From assembly GCA_022763115.1 (NCBI GenBank), contig JALEGJ010000067.1, positions 1-50,723 on the forward strand: a DNA stretch of 50,723 nucleotides, read 5' to 3'. The DNA comes from Aquisalinus sp. (lineage in GTDB: Bacteria > Pseudomonadota > Alphaproteobacteria > Caulobacterales > Parvularculaceae). The notes under the pieces are model-generated. The model saw nothing but the letters and a program-made list of their open reading frames with translations. It searched no databases and was not told the DNA's origin. The position numbers were made by a program, and so were the translations under genes. This document shows, piece by piece, positions 15,743-24,510 of this stretch. Numbering within the stretch: the first letter of the stretch is position 1; the number at the start of each line of letters is the position of its first letter.

Positions 15743-18535
15743 ATGCCTTACGACAGTCTCGAATCAGAAGAGCAGTTTGACGGTCAAGCCACAGACTTAG
15801 CAGATGCCATATCAGTTTTCTGTGGCTGTATGCTGAATGCCCATGATCCTAATGACGGGCATAATCATAGTTTTGAGCAGAGCAGCTTCAGTTTTGATGG
15901 CGGCGTACAAGGCGCTGGCATCGCGGTTTCGGGAGATGGTGGCGTAATCGGCATTTCAGCTGATGACCTCGCTGAAGCCATCGGCTCGGTTTCGGACGGT
16001 TTCCAGAACGCTCTCGAATTTGGTTTGAATGTTGTTGATCTGACCGGCACGGCAACGGCTGAAACGCTCTCCCTGTTTGAGACAATCGCCGGGCAGGCAC
16101 TGGACACCTGGGGGCAGTTTATAGATGCAGCCGAAGGTGCCAGTCTCGAAGTGACGTTGAATGTTGGCGGCACAAACGCAGTTGCCTCAGCGGGGCCGGG
16201 GACATTTGCAATCAGTAATTCGTTTGACCTCAATGGTTCTGGCGAGCTGGATGAGGGAGATTTTCTGCTGCTTGAGGCGGGTAGTCTTTTCGAATTGCGT
16301 ACCGGTATCGATGTGAATGGAGCGGGTACAGATATTGTCATCAATGTGAATCCGGCATTTATCGAAAGTGGTCAGTTCTTCTTTGATCCTGAACTTGATG
16401 ATCCGGTACCGGCAGACCAGTTTGATTTCTTCTCGGTACTTCTGCATGAGCTGGCTCATGGTCTTGGCTTCCTTGGAATCCGTGACACACAGAACCCGTT
16501 TGACTTGCCACTCTTCGATCTTGCAAATCTCGGCCTCGATCCGGGGCTCGTGACAATCGGCACCCCGTATGACCTGCTGATCGATGTAACGGAAGAAGGC
16601 GCGCCCGTCTTCAACGGCGCGCTATCTGCCGCGGCTTATGGCGAGGCGTTGCCACTTGAATTTCAGACAGGTAGCCCGGGATCAGACCTGTCCCACTTCC
16701 TTGGCACCGGCGGTGACATTGCACTCGCATTGATGAATCCGTTTGTGATTCCTGGTGATCGTGTGGAAATCGGTCAACTCGAACTAAACCTGTTGGCCGA
16801 TATCGGCATGCCGATCATCAATGCTGAGCAGGTGCCGTTTATCAACAGGTTCGATCAGTTGCCTGAGGAACTGGAGCCAACCTTCTTCTTTGGTGGTATT
16901 ACAGGGCTGGCGGATAATGCGCTGAGCTTCTCGATCAATCTGACTTCGGCGCCACCTTTTGTATCCTTGCCATCTTCGGTGGGATTTGGTGTTGCGACGC
17001 AGGCCGGTGAATTCAGCCAGCGGTTGAGCCTGACCAACCCCGAGACCGAAGCCAATTTCAGCATCGCCTTGTCGGAGATATTTGGCGAGGATGTTTCTGC
17101 CTTCGTCGGCACAGCCTCTGGCACGCTGGACATTCGTTTGTTCAATCCGACGCAGGCGACACTGGTGGATGGCGTGTCGGAAGATCTGACTGCTCTTACC
17201 CTGACCTTTGTCGGTGGTGATGACGGGAGAGACAGAATCACTGCCGGGGATGATATCAATATCATCTTCAGCCGGGGCGGCAATGATCGTATCGAAACGG
17301 GGGCGGCTGATGACTTTATTGACAGCGGTGAGGGGAATGACAGAGTCGAGTCAGGTAGCGGTGATGACAACATCACAACCGGGCTTGGTAATGATCGCGT
17401 TGATGCGGGCGGTGGCAACAATCAGATAGATGCTGGCGATGGCAATGACCGGGTAACCGCAGGTGATGGCGATGACATTGTCATTACGGGGGCTGGTAAT
17501 GATCGGGTGTTTGCTGGCGACGGCAATAATCAGATTGATACGGGCTCCGAAAATGATCACGTCGAAGCGGGTGATGGTGATGACAGTATTACGACCGGGG
17601 CAGGTCGCGACCGTGTCCAGGCCGGGGGGGGCAACAATCAGATAGATACTGGTGATGGGAATGACCGGGTCACCGCAGGTGATGGCGATGATATAGTCAT
17701 TACGGGGGCTGGTAGTGATCGGGTGTTTGCTGGTGAAGGCAATAATCAGATAGATACGGGCTCCGAAAATGACCGCGTTGAAGCCGGTGATGGCGCCAAC
17801 CTCGTGCTGACGGGTGATGGAAAAGATCGCGTGATTGTTGGAAACGGAGATAATCAGATCGATACGGGTACGGAGCGTGATCGTGTTGATGCTGGTGACG
17901 GCAATAACCTGATTATCACCGGTGATGGCAATGACCGGGTAACGCTCGGCAATGGTGATAACCAGATTGATGCGGGCGCTGACAATGACCGTATCGATGT
18001 TGGTGATGGTAATAACATCATCTTCGCTGGTCTTGGTAATGATCGTGTCTTTGCCGGAAATGGAAATAACGAGATTATCGGTGATGCTGGTAATGATCGC
18101 ATCTTCACAGGCGAGGGAAGTGATGTGATTTTCGGTGATGCCGATAATGACCGTATTTTCTCAGGTGCCGGTGCCGATATCCTTTTCGGCGGCACTGGGA
18201 ATGACCAACTTTCAGGTGAAGACGGTGATGATATTCTGGTTGGGGATGAAGGGTTCGATAATCTGTTCGGCGGTGCCGGCGCGGATCTATTTGTTATCAA
18301 TGTGGGTACGGAGAGAGATACGATCCGTGATTTCAATTCCGAAGAGGGCGATACGATAGACGTTACCGGTTTTGGTGAGGCATTTGACACTTTCGAGGAA
18401 ATCATTGCTGCTGCCACGCAGCGCGGTAATCACACAGTGATTGATTTTGGTAATGGCGATGAGCTTGTCATTCGGTCCACGCAACTTGATACGCTTACTG
18501 CAGAAGACTTTATTGCGGTGATCCCTGGTTTTTAG
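15743..18535 (+). CDS. RTX-type secreted protein with HExxH motif (candidate metalloprotease)
   Basis: The 930-residue product has no N-terminal signal peptide; it begins with a polar, acidic, Asp/Gly-rich region (1-120). A probable peptidase region holds F-S-V-L-L-H-E-L-A-H-G-L-G-F-L-G with His235, Glu236 and His239. The third zinc ligand expected at the metzincin position is Gly, so the fold is not a plain serralysin. A linker of about 150 residues follows. Residues 491-850 are exactly 40 RTX-type nonapeptides without a slip, and the last 80 residues (T-I-R-D-F-N-S-E-E-G-D-T-I-D-V) match the C-terminal region of type I-secreted proteins. Calcium-dependent folding outside the cell is inferred. 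No ABC exporter gene is nearby. GGGAGAG at 15732-15738 is its ribosome site; two overlapping CtrA boxes lie upstream and a strong terminator follows. Confidence 0.88.
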   Translation: MPYDSLESEEQFDGQATDLADAISVFCGCMLNAHDPNDGHNHSFEQSSFSFDGGVQGAGIAVSGDGGVIGISADDLAEAIGSVSDGFQNALEFGLNVVDLTGTATAETLSLFETIAGQALDTWGQFIDAAEGASLEVTLNVGGTNAVASAGPGTFAISNSFDLNGSGELDEGDFLLLEAGSLFELRTGIDVNGAGTDIVINVNPAFIESGQFFFDPELDDPVPADQFDFFSVLLHELAHGLGFLGIRDTQNPFDLPLFDLANLGLDPGLVTIGTPYDLLIDVTEEGAPVFNGALSAAAYGEALPLEFQTGSPGSDLSHFLGTGGDIALALMNPFVIPGDRVEIGQLELNLLADIGMPIINAEQVPFINRFDQLPEELEPTFFFGGITGLADNALSFSINLTSAPPFVSLPSSVGFGVATQAGEFSQRLSLTNPETEANFSIALSEIFGEDVSAFVGTASGTLDIRLFNPTQATLVDGVSEDLTALTLTFVGGDDGRDRITAGDDINIIFSRGGNDRIETGAADDFIDSGEGNDRVESGSGDDNITTGLGNDRVDAGGGNNQIDAGDGNDRVTAGDGDDIVITGAGNDRVFAGDGNNQIDTGSENDHVEAGDGDDSITTGAGRDRVQAGGGNNQIDTGDGNDRVTAGDGDDIVITGAGSDRVFAGEGNNQIDTGSENDRVEAGDGANLVLTGDGKDRVIVGNGDNQIDTGTERDRVDAGDGNNLIITGDGNDRVTLGNGDNQIDAGADNDRIDVGDGNNIIFAGLGNDRVFAGNGNNEIIGDAGNDRIFTGEGSDVIFGDADNDRIFSGAGADILFGGTGNDQLSGEDGDDILVGDEGFDNLFGGAGADLFVINVGTERDTIRDFNSEEGDTIDVTGFGEAFDTFEEIIAAATQRGNHTVIDFGNGDELVIRSTQLDTLTAEDFIAVIPGF
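17213..18292 (+). repeat. 40 in-frame RTX nonapeptide repeats
   Basis: Counting from G-G-D-D-G-R-D-R-I, the next 1080 bases are 40 consecutive 27-base units encoding G-x-G-N-D-x-[VIL]-x-x variants. Odd-numbered units 1 to 35 end in D-R-V or D-R-I (unit 13 has D-H-V). From unit 8 to 28 every fourth unit ends in N-Q-I, and the units between end in D-I-V, D-S-I, N-L-V or N-L-I. The last four or five units return to the standard G-G-x-G-x-D-x-L form. The pattern gives an 18-residue (one beta-roll turn) and a 36-residue higher period. Confidence 0.9.
17414..17845 (+). repeat. 216-base tandem duplication inside the RTX region
   Basis: The DNA from 17414 (GGCAACAATCAGATAGAT) recurs at 17630, an offset of exactly 216 bases, or eight nonapeptides. 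The two copies are highly similar over most of their length, for example both contain GTCATTACGGGGGCTGGTA and GATACGGGCTCCGAAAATGA. Similarity fades after about 17790, so the second copy is only partly preserved. This points to a recent unequal exchange or slippage. Confidence 0.75.
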
Positions 18536-18553
18536 TCAGGATTGACACGCTGA

Positions 18554-18583
18554 AAAAAGACCGCCCTTTGAGGCGGTCTTTTT
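18554..18583. terminator. bidirectional rho-independent terminator between the RTX gene and secA
   Basis: A 12-bp stem (18554-18565 with 18572-18583, core AAGACCGCC/GGCGGTCTT) closes a 6-base loop. It is flanked by an A run on one side and a T run on the other, so it works for both converging genes: the RTX gene ends at 18535 and secA ends at 18595. Confidence 0.92.
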
Positions 18584-18594
18584 GTATCTGTAGC

Positions 18595-21534
18595 TTAAAT
18601 GCTGCCGTGGCAATGTTTGAACTTGCGCCCGGAACCACAAGGGCAGGGGTCATTGCGACGCACACGCCCCCATGTTGCCGGATCATTCGGATTTATTTCA
18701 GCTGCAGCCTGGCGTGCCTGCATGGTCGTGACGCCAGCGGAGCGCCCATATGAGCGCTGCGGCGCATCCGGGTTGCCATGTGCCGCGTCATTTTCACCTG
18801 TCGTCGCATCAATATGCGTCGCCTGTAGCTTGGACGTGTCAAGCTGTCGTCTCGCGGCCAATTCGCGCAGCATCCGTTCTGCGTCATTATTTTCATCTGG
18901 CAAGTCAATATGCATCAACTCGCGCACGACATCCCGGCGCAGACCGGTAATGAGAGACTCGAACAAGGCAAAGCTCTCGGTCTTGAACTCGTTCAGCGGG
19001 TCACGCTGGCCCATGCTGCGCAGGCCTACAATCGAGCGCAGATGGTCAATCATCTGGATGTGTTCGCGCCAGTTTCGATCCAGCGTGCTGAGGAGAACAC
19101 TTTTTTCTACACGGCGAATGAAATTGTCCGGGTCAGACATGCCGCGATTGCGGGCCTTTCCATTGAGATCAACAGCCCGTTGTGATGCATACGCCTCGAC
19201 GGCTTCTGTCAGCCGTTCGGTAATTTCGGAATCTGCAACACCTTCCTCAGCGGCCCATTCCTTGACCGGGAAAGAGCGCCCGAAGACCTCTTCAACTTCC
19301 TTGTGCAGACCGTCTATATCCCAGCGCTCAACATAAGATTTTGGCGGGATATAAGTCTCGACGATGTCCTCAATGACTTCCTGACGCATATCCCGAATTG
19401 TGTCCTCGACACTCTTCGCGGACATAAAGTCGATACGTTCCTCGAATATCGTTTTGCGCTGGTCATTAATAACATCATCATACTTCAGGACATTCTTGCG
19501 AATATCGAAATTGCGCTGCTCGATCTTGCGTTGGGCGTTTTCAACAGCCTTGGTGAACCATGGATGCTCAATGGACTCATCTTCCTTGATGCCAAAGCGC
19601 TTGAGCATGTTTTCCATACCGGTGCCGAAAATGCGCATCAGGTCGTCCTGAAGGGACAGAAAGAACTTGGTTGTACCCGGATCACCCTGACGACCGGAAC
19701 GACCACGCAGCTGGTTATCAATCCGTCGGCTTTCATGTCGCTCTGTCGCCAGCACATATAGGCCACCGGCATCGAGGGCTTTCTGCTTTTGCTCGGCAAT
19801 GCGCTTTTCGATTTCGGCACGTTTTCTTGCAATTGTTTCTTCGCTGTCGCCTTCTTCGAGTTGTTTCATCAACTCAAGGTCAACAGAGCCGCCAAGCTGA
19901 ATGTCCGTACCCCGACCTGCCATGTTCGTGGCAATCGTAACTGCACCCGGCACACCAGCCTGAGCGATAATCTCGGCTTCCTGCTCGTGGAAACGGGCAT
20001 TCAGCACGTTGTGCGGCACAGGCTCCTTGCGCTTGGCCAGTTCTTCAAAAAGGGCAATCTGCCTTTTGACTTCTGCAATTTCTTCATCGTGTTTGCCGGG
20101 CTTGAATTCAGCAAGGTATTTTTCTGTATCCTTGGCCAGGTCACGGAAGAATTTTTTCGAGAGCAGCAGCTCTGAAATCAGCTCTGACTTCTCGATGGAC
20201 GCCGTACCGACCAGAACAGGTTGTCCCTTGTCATGGCAATCAGCGATTTGGCGCGCGATGGCTTTATACTTTTCTTCTACACTGATGTAGAGTTCGTCAT
20301 CAATGTCTGCACGTGCGATTGGCCTGTTGGTCGGGATTTCGTACACGTCCAGTTTGTAAATATCAGCAAATTCCGATTCCTCGGTCAGCGCCGTGCCGGT
20401 CATGCCTGAGAGCTTTTCGTAAAGGCGAAAATAGTTCTGGAAGGTGATGGATGCCAGCGTCACATTTTCTGGCTGGATGCCGACCCCTTCTTTTGCCTCG
20501 ACCGCCTGATGCAGGCCATCTGACCAGCGGCGGCCTTCCATCATCCGGCCGGTGAATTCATCAATAATGACCACTTTGCCGTTCTTGACGATATAGTCCT
20601 TGTCCCGCTTCTGGGTGATGTGCGCTTTCAGCGCGTTCTGAACATGGTGCACAACAGAGACGTTTTCTGCTTCGTAAAGGCTGTCGCCTTTAAGCAGCCC
20701 GGCCTCAAGCAGAAGCTGCTCAATATGTTCATTGCCCTCATCCGTCAGGGTGACCTGACGCTGTTTCTCGTCAAGTTCGTAGTCTTCTTCTGTCAGCTGC
20801 GGGATGAATTTGTCGACAGTAATGTATAGTTCGGATTTGTCTTCTGTCGGGCCGGAGATAATAAGCGGTGTCCGCGCTTCGTCGATGAGAATTGAGTCGA
20901 CTTCATCAACAATGGCGTAATGGTGTCCGCGCTGAACCATCTCCTCGAGAGAGGATTTCATGTTATCGCGCAGATAATCAAAGCCGAGTTCGTTATTGGT
21001 CGCATAGGTGATATCTGCGGCATATTGGTCACGGCGTTCCGGATCACTCAATTCATTGACGATAACGCCGGTGCGCAGGCCAACTTTCTCGAACACCCGG
21101 CCCATCCATTCGGCATCCCGTTTGGCCAGGTAGTCGTTAACCGTAACGATATGCACGCCTTTGCCGGTCAGGGCATTGAGGTAAGCGGGCAGTGTTGCAA
21201 CCAGCGTCTTGCCTTCCCCGGTTTTCATCTCCGAGATGTTGCCTTTGTGCAAAACGATGCCGCCGACGAGCTGTACGTCATAAGGTCGCAGGCCCAACGC
21301 GCGTTTTGCGCCTTCGCGCACCGTCGCAAAGGCTTCCACCAGCAGATCGTCCAGTGTTTCGCCATCCTGAAAACGCCGGCGATATTCTTCTGTTTTCGCG
21401 ACCAGTTGTTCATCGGTCAGCGCGGTAAACTCGTCTTCAAGGGCGTTGATTTTCTCAACCGTCTTCATCATCGGTTTCAGACGACGGTCATTCGAGGAGC
21501 CAAAGATTTTTTTTGCAACGTCCAGTAAGGCCAT
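18595..21534 (-). CDS. secA: preprotein translocase ATPase SecA
   Basis: The 979-residue SecA powers Sec-dependent export through SecYEG. It shows Walker A M-K-T-G-E-G-K-T near residue 105, [15 protein letters not shown], the second motor domain with the conserved N-M-A-G-R-G-T-D-I segment and R-G-R-S-G-R-Q-G-D, and a C-terminal zinc-binding tail ([16 protein letters not shown]) that binds SecB. It is longer than the usual length of about 900 residues, mainly because of roughly 45 charged residues inserted near 457-501 between I-E-K-S-E-L-I-S and H-N-V-L-N-A-R-F-H. The start ATG at 21534 is standard. It is divergent from a PpiC-type isomerase, a common alphaproteobacterial pairing that puts export motor and periplasmic folding factor side by side. 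Confidence 0.97.
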   Translation of the reverse strand: MALLDVAKKIFGSSNDRRLKPMMKTVEKINALEDEFTALTDEQLVAKTEEYRRRFQDGETLDDLLVEAFATVREGAKRALGLRPYDVQLVGGIVLHKGNISEMKTGEGKTLVATLPAYLNALTGKGVHIVTVNDYLAKRDAEWMGRVFEKVGLRTGVIVNELSDPERRDQYAADITYATNNELGFDYLRDNMKSSLEEMVQRGHHYAIVDEVDSILIDEARTPLIISGPTEDKSELYITVDKFIPQLTEEDYELDEKQRQVTLTDEGNEHIEQLLLEAGLLKGDSLYEAENVSVVHHVQNALKAHITQKRDKDYIVKNGKVVIIDEFTGRMMEGRRWSDGLHQAVEAKEGVGIQPENVTLASITFQNYFRLYEKLSGMTGTALTEESEFADIYKLDVYEIPTNRPIARADIDDELYISVEEKYKAIARQIADCHDKGQPVLVGTASIEKSELISELLLSKKFFRDLAKDTEKYLAEFKPGKHDEEIAEVKRQIALFEELAKRKEPVPHNVLNARFHEQEAEIIAQAGVPGAVTIATNMAGRGTDIQLGGSVDLELMKQLEEGDSEETIARKRAEIEKRIAEQKQKALDAGGLYVLATERHESRRIDNQLRGRSGRQGDPGTTKFFLSLQDDLMRIFGTGMENMLKRFGIKEDESIEHPWFTKAVENAQRKIEQRNFDIRKNVLKYDDVINDQRKTIFEERIDFMSAKSVEDTIRDMRQEVIEDIVETYIPPKSYVERWDIDGLHKEVEEVFGRSFPVKEWAAEEGVADSEITERLTEAVEAYASQRAVDLNGKARNRGMSDPDNFIRRVEKSVLLSTLDRNWREHIQMIDHLRSIVGLRSMGQRDPLNEFKTESFALFESLITGLRRDVVRELMHIDLPDENNDAERMLRELAARRQLDTSKLQATHIDATTGENDAAHGNPDAPQRSYGRSAGVTTMQARQAAAEINPNDPATWGRVRRNDPCPCGSGRKFKHCHGSI

Positions 21535-21647
21535 TTGGTATCCTTCAGGCAGGAACGCAGCATTGGCGGACCTGCACTGTTTCTTGACTATGTGATGTTA
21601 GTCTCTAATCCACATCGGAATGGGACACATAAGCAGGGCCTTAGCCA

Positions 21648-22793
21648 GTGTCAACGAAACGGACCGCAATGGAAAAAAAGCCTGAAATTGCAGGAACTTC
21701 CGCAGCCACCGCCGCAAGAATGGAGGCTGCAAAGGCATTCCTTGGCAAGGCGCTGCGCCTGACAGGCTGGTTCTGGCAACTTGTCTGGCGCTCTTGCCTG
21801 CTGGCCTCCAGAGACATTGTCACCGGCTTTGCAGCCTTTCGCCGCTGGTTGAATTCAACGGATGGTCAGGTGGCCATGTGTATTCTTACGCTTGCGCTTG
21901 TTATCATCGGAATGAAAACAATTGACGTGCTGCGGCTCTACACACCTCCCCAAGAAGCGCTAACCGACGTTTCAGCACCGCTTGTTGTGGCGGAGGCACC
22001 GGACCCGGTGCTGGTGCGTGTCGGTCGGCGGGAGCTCAAACACAGTGACATTCTGGAATATGCCCATCAGGCTGGCAAACTGCCGGAAGCAGAAAGCCTG
22101 TCTGTGGCTGAGGTCTTCGAGCGGGGGCTGGTTGAGGAAGCCACAGATCAGATGCTACTGGCTCAGGCAGGGCAGGCGAATGTGGCTGTGACATCCGACG
22201 AAGATGTTATCGCCAGACTGACCATGGCCCAAAACCGCATTCTCTCAGCTGCGCATCTCCGCCAGGTGATAGAAGAGAATGTCACAGAGGAAAAAGCCGT
22301 ACGCGTTTATCAGAGCCAGCGGGAAAACATCTCTTTTGGGGACGAATTGCGTTTGCGCCATGTCGTTGTGGCAGAAGAGGCGCTGGCGCAAGGGTTGCGG
22401 GATGCGTTGCTGGAGGGAGGGGATTTCGCCCAGATCGCAAGAGATTTCTCAATTGACCAGGCGTCAGCGGCCCGAGAGGGACAGATGGGCTATCTCGCCT
22501 TCGGGCAGATGCCTGCGGGCTATGCTGAACGTGCATACGCCATGAGGAATGGTGACATTAGTGAGGTTTTCGAGACTGGCACAGGATGGGCTTTTTTCAA
22601 AGTTGAGGGACGTCGGCCTGTTCGTCCGCCCAGTTTCAACAGCGTGAAGCCGGATATCATGGAATTTTTGCGCCTTCAGGCTATTGAAAAGGAGCTTCAA
22701 CGTCTTCGGGAAAGCACTGAGGTCGTTATGTACAGGTTGTCAGAAACAAATATGTCCGATTCTGATACGGAAGATGTCCTTTTTCGGGAATGA
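21648..22793 (+). CDS. membrane-anchored PpiC-type peptidyl-prolyl cis-trans isomerase
   Basis: The product of up to 381 residues has an N-terminal cytosolic part (1-75), one membrane helix (about 78-96, V-A-M-C-I-L-T-L-A-L-V-I-I-G), a SurA-like helical chaperone region (130-215), and a parvulin domain (about 228-325: LRLRHVVVAEEALAQGLRD, D-F-A-Q-I-A-R-D-F-S, G-Q-M-G-Y-L-A-F-G). It would isomerise prolyl bonds in proteins emerging from the Sec channel, facing the periplasm. The frame opens at GTG 21648; an ATG seven codons on (21669) is an alternative with a weak CGGA site, so the start is unsure. It is divergent from secA. Parvulin lipoproteins next to secA are common in this class, but this one is anchored by a helix instead. 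Confidence 0.85.
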   Translation: MSTKRTAMEKKPEIAGTSAATAARMEAAKAFLGKALRLTGWFWQLVWRSCLLASRDIVTGFAAFRRWLNSTDGQVAMCILTLALVIIGMKTIDVLRLYTPPQEALTDVSAPLVVAEAPDPVLVRVGRRELKHSDILEYAHQAGKLPEAESLSVAEVFERGLVEEATDQMLLAQAGQANVAVTSDEDVIARLTMAQNRILSAAHLRQVIEENVTEEKAVRVYQSQRENISFGDELRLRHVVVAEEALAQGLRDALLEGGDFAQIARDFSIDQASAAREGQMGYLAFGQMPAGYAERAYAMRNGDISEVFETGTGWAFFKVEGRRPVRPPSFNSVKPDIMEFLRLQAIEKELQRLRESTEVVMYRLSETNMSDSDTEDVLFRE

Positions 22794-22884
22794 AGATCGC
22801 AATCTTAGTCTGTTTACAAAGTTTTTTATAAAATATGATATTTCTTGTTCAAAGCAGCAAGTTTCGACAAATTGTTGAATTATC

Positions 22885-22899
22885 TTAAAGGCATCTTAA
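22885..22899. promoter_or_regulatory. perfect CtrA box upstream of mutT-flp
   Basis: TTAA at 22885-22888 and 22896-22899 are separated by exactly 7 bases (AGGCATC), a perfect TTAA-N7-TTAA match. It is centred about 36 bases before the mutT ATG. If CtrA activates from a -35-overlapping site, the transcript would start almost at the ATG; if it lies downstream of the start site, CtrA would repress. Confidence 0.65.
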
Positions 22900-22927
22900 A
22901 GACATCAGGCGACAATGAGGCGAAAGA

Positions 22928-23329
22928 ATGTCGAGAATACTGCTGGTTGCGGCTTGCGCGTTGATTGACAGAGATGGGCGCGTGCTGATGGCACAAAGGC
23001 CTGCAGGAAAGACAATGGCTGGTCTGTGGGAGTTCCCCGGAGGCAAGGTCGAACAAGACGAAACGCCTGAAGAGGCCTTGATACGAGAATTGAAAGAAGA
23101 GTTGGATATCGAAACCGAAACTTCATGCCTGGCGCCATTGGCATTTGCGTCTCATGCTTACAAGGATTTCCATCTCCTGATGCCCTTGTTCGCCTGCCGC
23201 AAATGGAACGGCACGCCTCTGCCGACAGAAGGTCAGACACTGAAATGGGTTCGTGCCAGCGACATCATGCAACTGGATTTACCGCCTGCGGATATTCCCC
23301 TGGCGGCGCAACTAAGGGATCTCTTATAA
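22928..23329 (+). CDS. mutT: 8-oxo-dGTP diphosphatase MutT (Nudix)
   Basis: A 133-residue Nudix hydrolase that cleans oxidised dGTP from the nucleotide pool. The Nudix box reads G-G-K-V-E-Q-D-E-T-P-E-E-A-L-I-R-E-L-K-E-E-L in the middle third, with all metal-binding glutamates; the usual Gly near the box end is Asp, which is tolerated in MutT relatives. The N-terminal strand L-L-V-A-A-C-A-L-I and the W-V-R-A-S-D-I end block also fit MutT. A GAGGCGAAAG ribosome site precedes the ATG. Its TAA overlaps the ATG of the next gene by one base (TAATG), so the two are read from one message. Confidence 0.92.
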   Translation: MSRILLVAACALIDRDGRVLMAQRPAGKTMAGLWEFPGGKVEQDETPEEALIRELKEELDIETETSCLAPLAFASHAYKDFHLLMPLFACRKWNGTPLPTEGQTLKWVRASDIMQLDLPPADIPLAAQLRDLL

Positions 23330-23535
23330 TGCCTCCGTTGATGACACATTTTGCGGAGTTGCGCCGTCTTGTAAACGCTTTCTCGGAAAGCGAGAGTGGT
23401 ACAACTTTCATGGAATATACCATGATCATTGCCCTGTTGAGCGTCGCGACGCTCGCTTTTTTCGGACAGGCAGTTGATACGATGAGTGATTTGCTATCAG
23501 ACATTTCAAGTGAAGTGGATAGCGCGGTACCTTAG
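23329..23535 (+). CDS. Flp/Fap-type small pilin
   Basis: This 68-residue protein has the prepilin layout of Flp pilins: a short polar leader ending E-S-E-S-G, then T-T-F-M-E-Y with Glu and Tyr at positions +5 and +6 after the presumed prepilin-peptidase cut behind Gly, then a hydrophobic helix (T-M-I-I-A-L-L-S-V-A-T-L-A-F-F-G) and a short Asp/Ser-rich tail. Such pilins build Tad-type adhesive pili or act as orphan pseudopilins. Met at residue 5 (23341) is an alternative start. No tad or cpa assembly gene is nearby. It is translationally coupled to mutT (TAATG), an unexpected partnership, and the shared promoter region carries a perfect CtrA box; in Caulobacter the pilin gene pilA is CtrA-activated. 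Confidence 0.82.
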   Translation: MPPLMTHFAELRRLVNAFSESESGTTFMEYTMIIALLSVATLAFFGQAVDTMSDLLSDISSEVDSAVP

Positions 23536-23572
23536 ATAACGCCCTTGTCCATACTGGTATGAGCGCCTGACC

Positions 23573-24469
23573 TCATAATTTCCTTATGGCTTTTTCCAGA
23601 GAGGCCTTTGCAGAACCTGGTTTCAGTGGCTTTTGCTGGCTGTCATGGGGTGCCCAGCCTGTCAGCATCGCGATGTGAAATGAGGCCGTGACGCCATCGC
23701 TCTTCGGGGTCAGGAACTTCTGCTTGTATATTTCAAGAGCCCTTGAGAGAAGTTGACGACCAAGACCACCAGTCTTCCGATTACTGAGCACATTCGTTTC
23801 TCCCATATAGCGCAAATCTTCCAGCAATCTGGCCGGTTCGCGATACGTCACAGGAATGCGGATGATATCTGCAACGGGCAATGTGAAGCCTGCCCGTTGC
23901 ATCAGGGCGCCAAGATCTTTCAAGCTTGAAAAGGGATGTACTCTGGGACTTACACCGCCGGTGAGTTCTGTTTCCGCTGTATAAAGACTTTGTCGAAGCT
24001 CCTGCAGAGTGTCTTCCGCTGGCAGTGCAGCGATGAACAAGCCATCGGGTTTCAGGGCGCGTCTGGCCTGCAACAGATAGCCCGGAAGATCATTCATTGC
24101 GTGCAGTTCCATCATGGAAATCACAAGATTGAGGGTCGTCGGTTCAGCAGCGAGTTCTTCATTCAGAAAATTCTGTTCGTAGGTGCCTTTATTTTCTTCG
24201 CATATCAGTAGCGTGTCTCGTGAGGTAATGCTGCCTACAGAACAATTATCTGTGATCGCTTCCTTGAGTATGGAGGAGCCGGGGCCTGTGAAGAGCGCAG
24301 CAGGAAATGACCGCATCACTGTTTCCAGTCTGTCAACGATGTCTTCCGCAATAAGTTGGTGCAGGAAGTCGTGATCAGCAAAATAAGGGGCTGCGCGCTG
24401 GTGGCGTTTATACAGTAGTTGCCGGTCAAAAATCTGCGGTGCTGTGCGGGTCTGGTAAGGGCTGTTCAT
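23573..24469 (-). CDS. SAM-dependent methyltransferase-like protein (BioC/NDUFAF5 type)
   Basis: A protein of 298 residues, taking ATG 24469 as the start; the frame continues to a TTG at 24484 but M-N-S-P-Y-Q-T-R-T-A-P-Q-I-F-D-R is the usual family beginning. It resembles alphaproteobacterial class I methyltransferases related to BioC and to mitochondrial NDUFAF5, with L-V-I-S-M-M-E-L-H-A-M-N-D-L-P standing for the post-motif region and A-L-K-P-D-G-L-F-I-A-A-L-P the next strand. The SAM-binding motif I is degenerate (F-T-G-P-G-S-S), so the activity is uncertain. NDUFAF5 is an arginine hydroxylase of a complex I subunit, which is another possibility. It is divergent from comF, a pairing found widely in this class. 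Confidence 0.8.
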   Translation of the reverse strand: MNSPYQTRTAPQIFDRQLLYKRHQRAAPYFADHDFLHQLIAEDIVDRLETVMRSFPAALFTGPGSSILKEAITDNCSVGSITSRDTLLICEENKGTYEQNFLNEELAAEPTTLNLVISMMELHAMNDLPGYLLQARRALKPDGLFIAALPAEDTLQELRQSLYTAETELTGGVSPRVHPFSSLKDLGALMQRAGFTLPVADIIRIPVTYREPARLLEDLRYMGETNVLSNRKTGGLGRQLLSRALEIYKQKFLTPKSDGVTASFHIAMLTGWAPHDSQQKPLKPGSAKASLEKAIRKL

Positions 24470-24510
24470 GGGCTTTATATGCAATCACGCGGTGGACAGG
24501 GCAATTCTTG

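Noticed and set aside
17213-18292. Short regularly spaced DNA repeats resembling a CRISPR array
   Set aside because: The 27-base units encode in-frame RTX nonapeptides and have no unique spacers.
15559-18594. Horizontally acquired island around the RTX gene
   Set aside because: No integrase, tRNA, flanking direct repeats or insertion sequence was seen, and neighbours on both sides are core genes.
18599-19336. 245-codon open frame on the plus strand
   Set aside because: It is antisense to the conserved C-terminal part of secA and has no recognisable domain.
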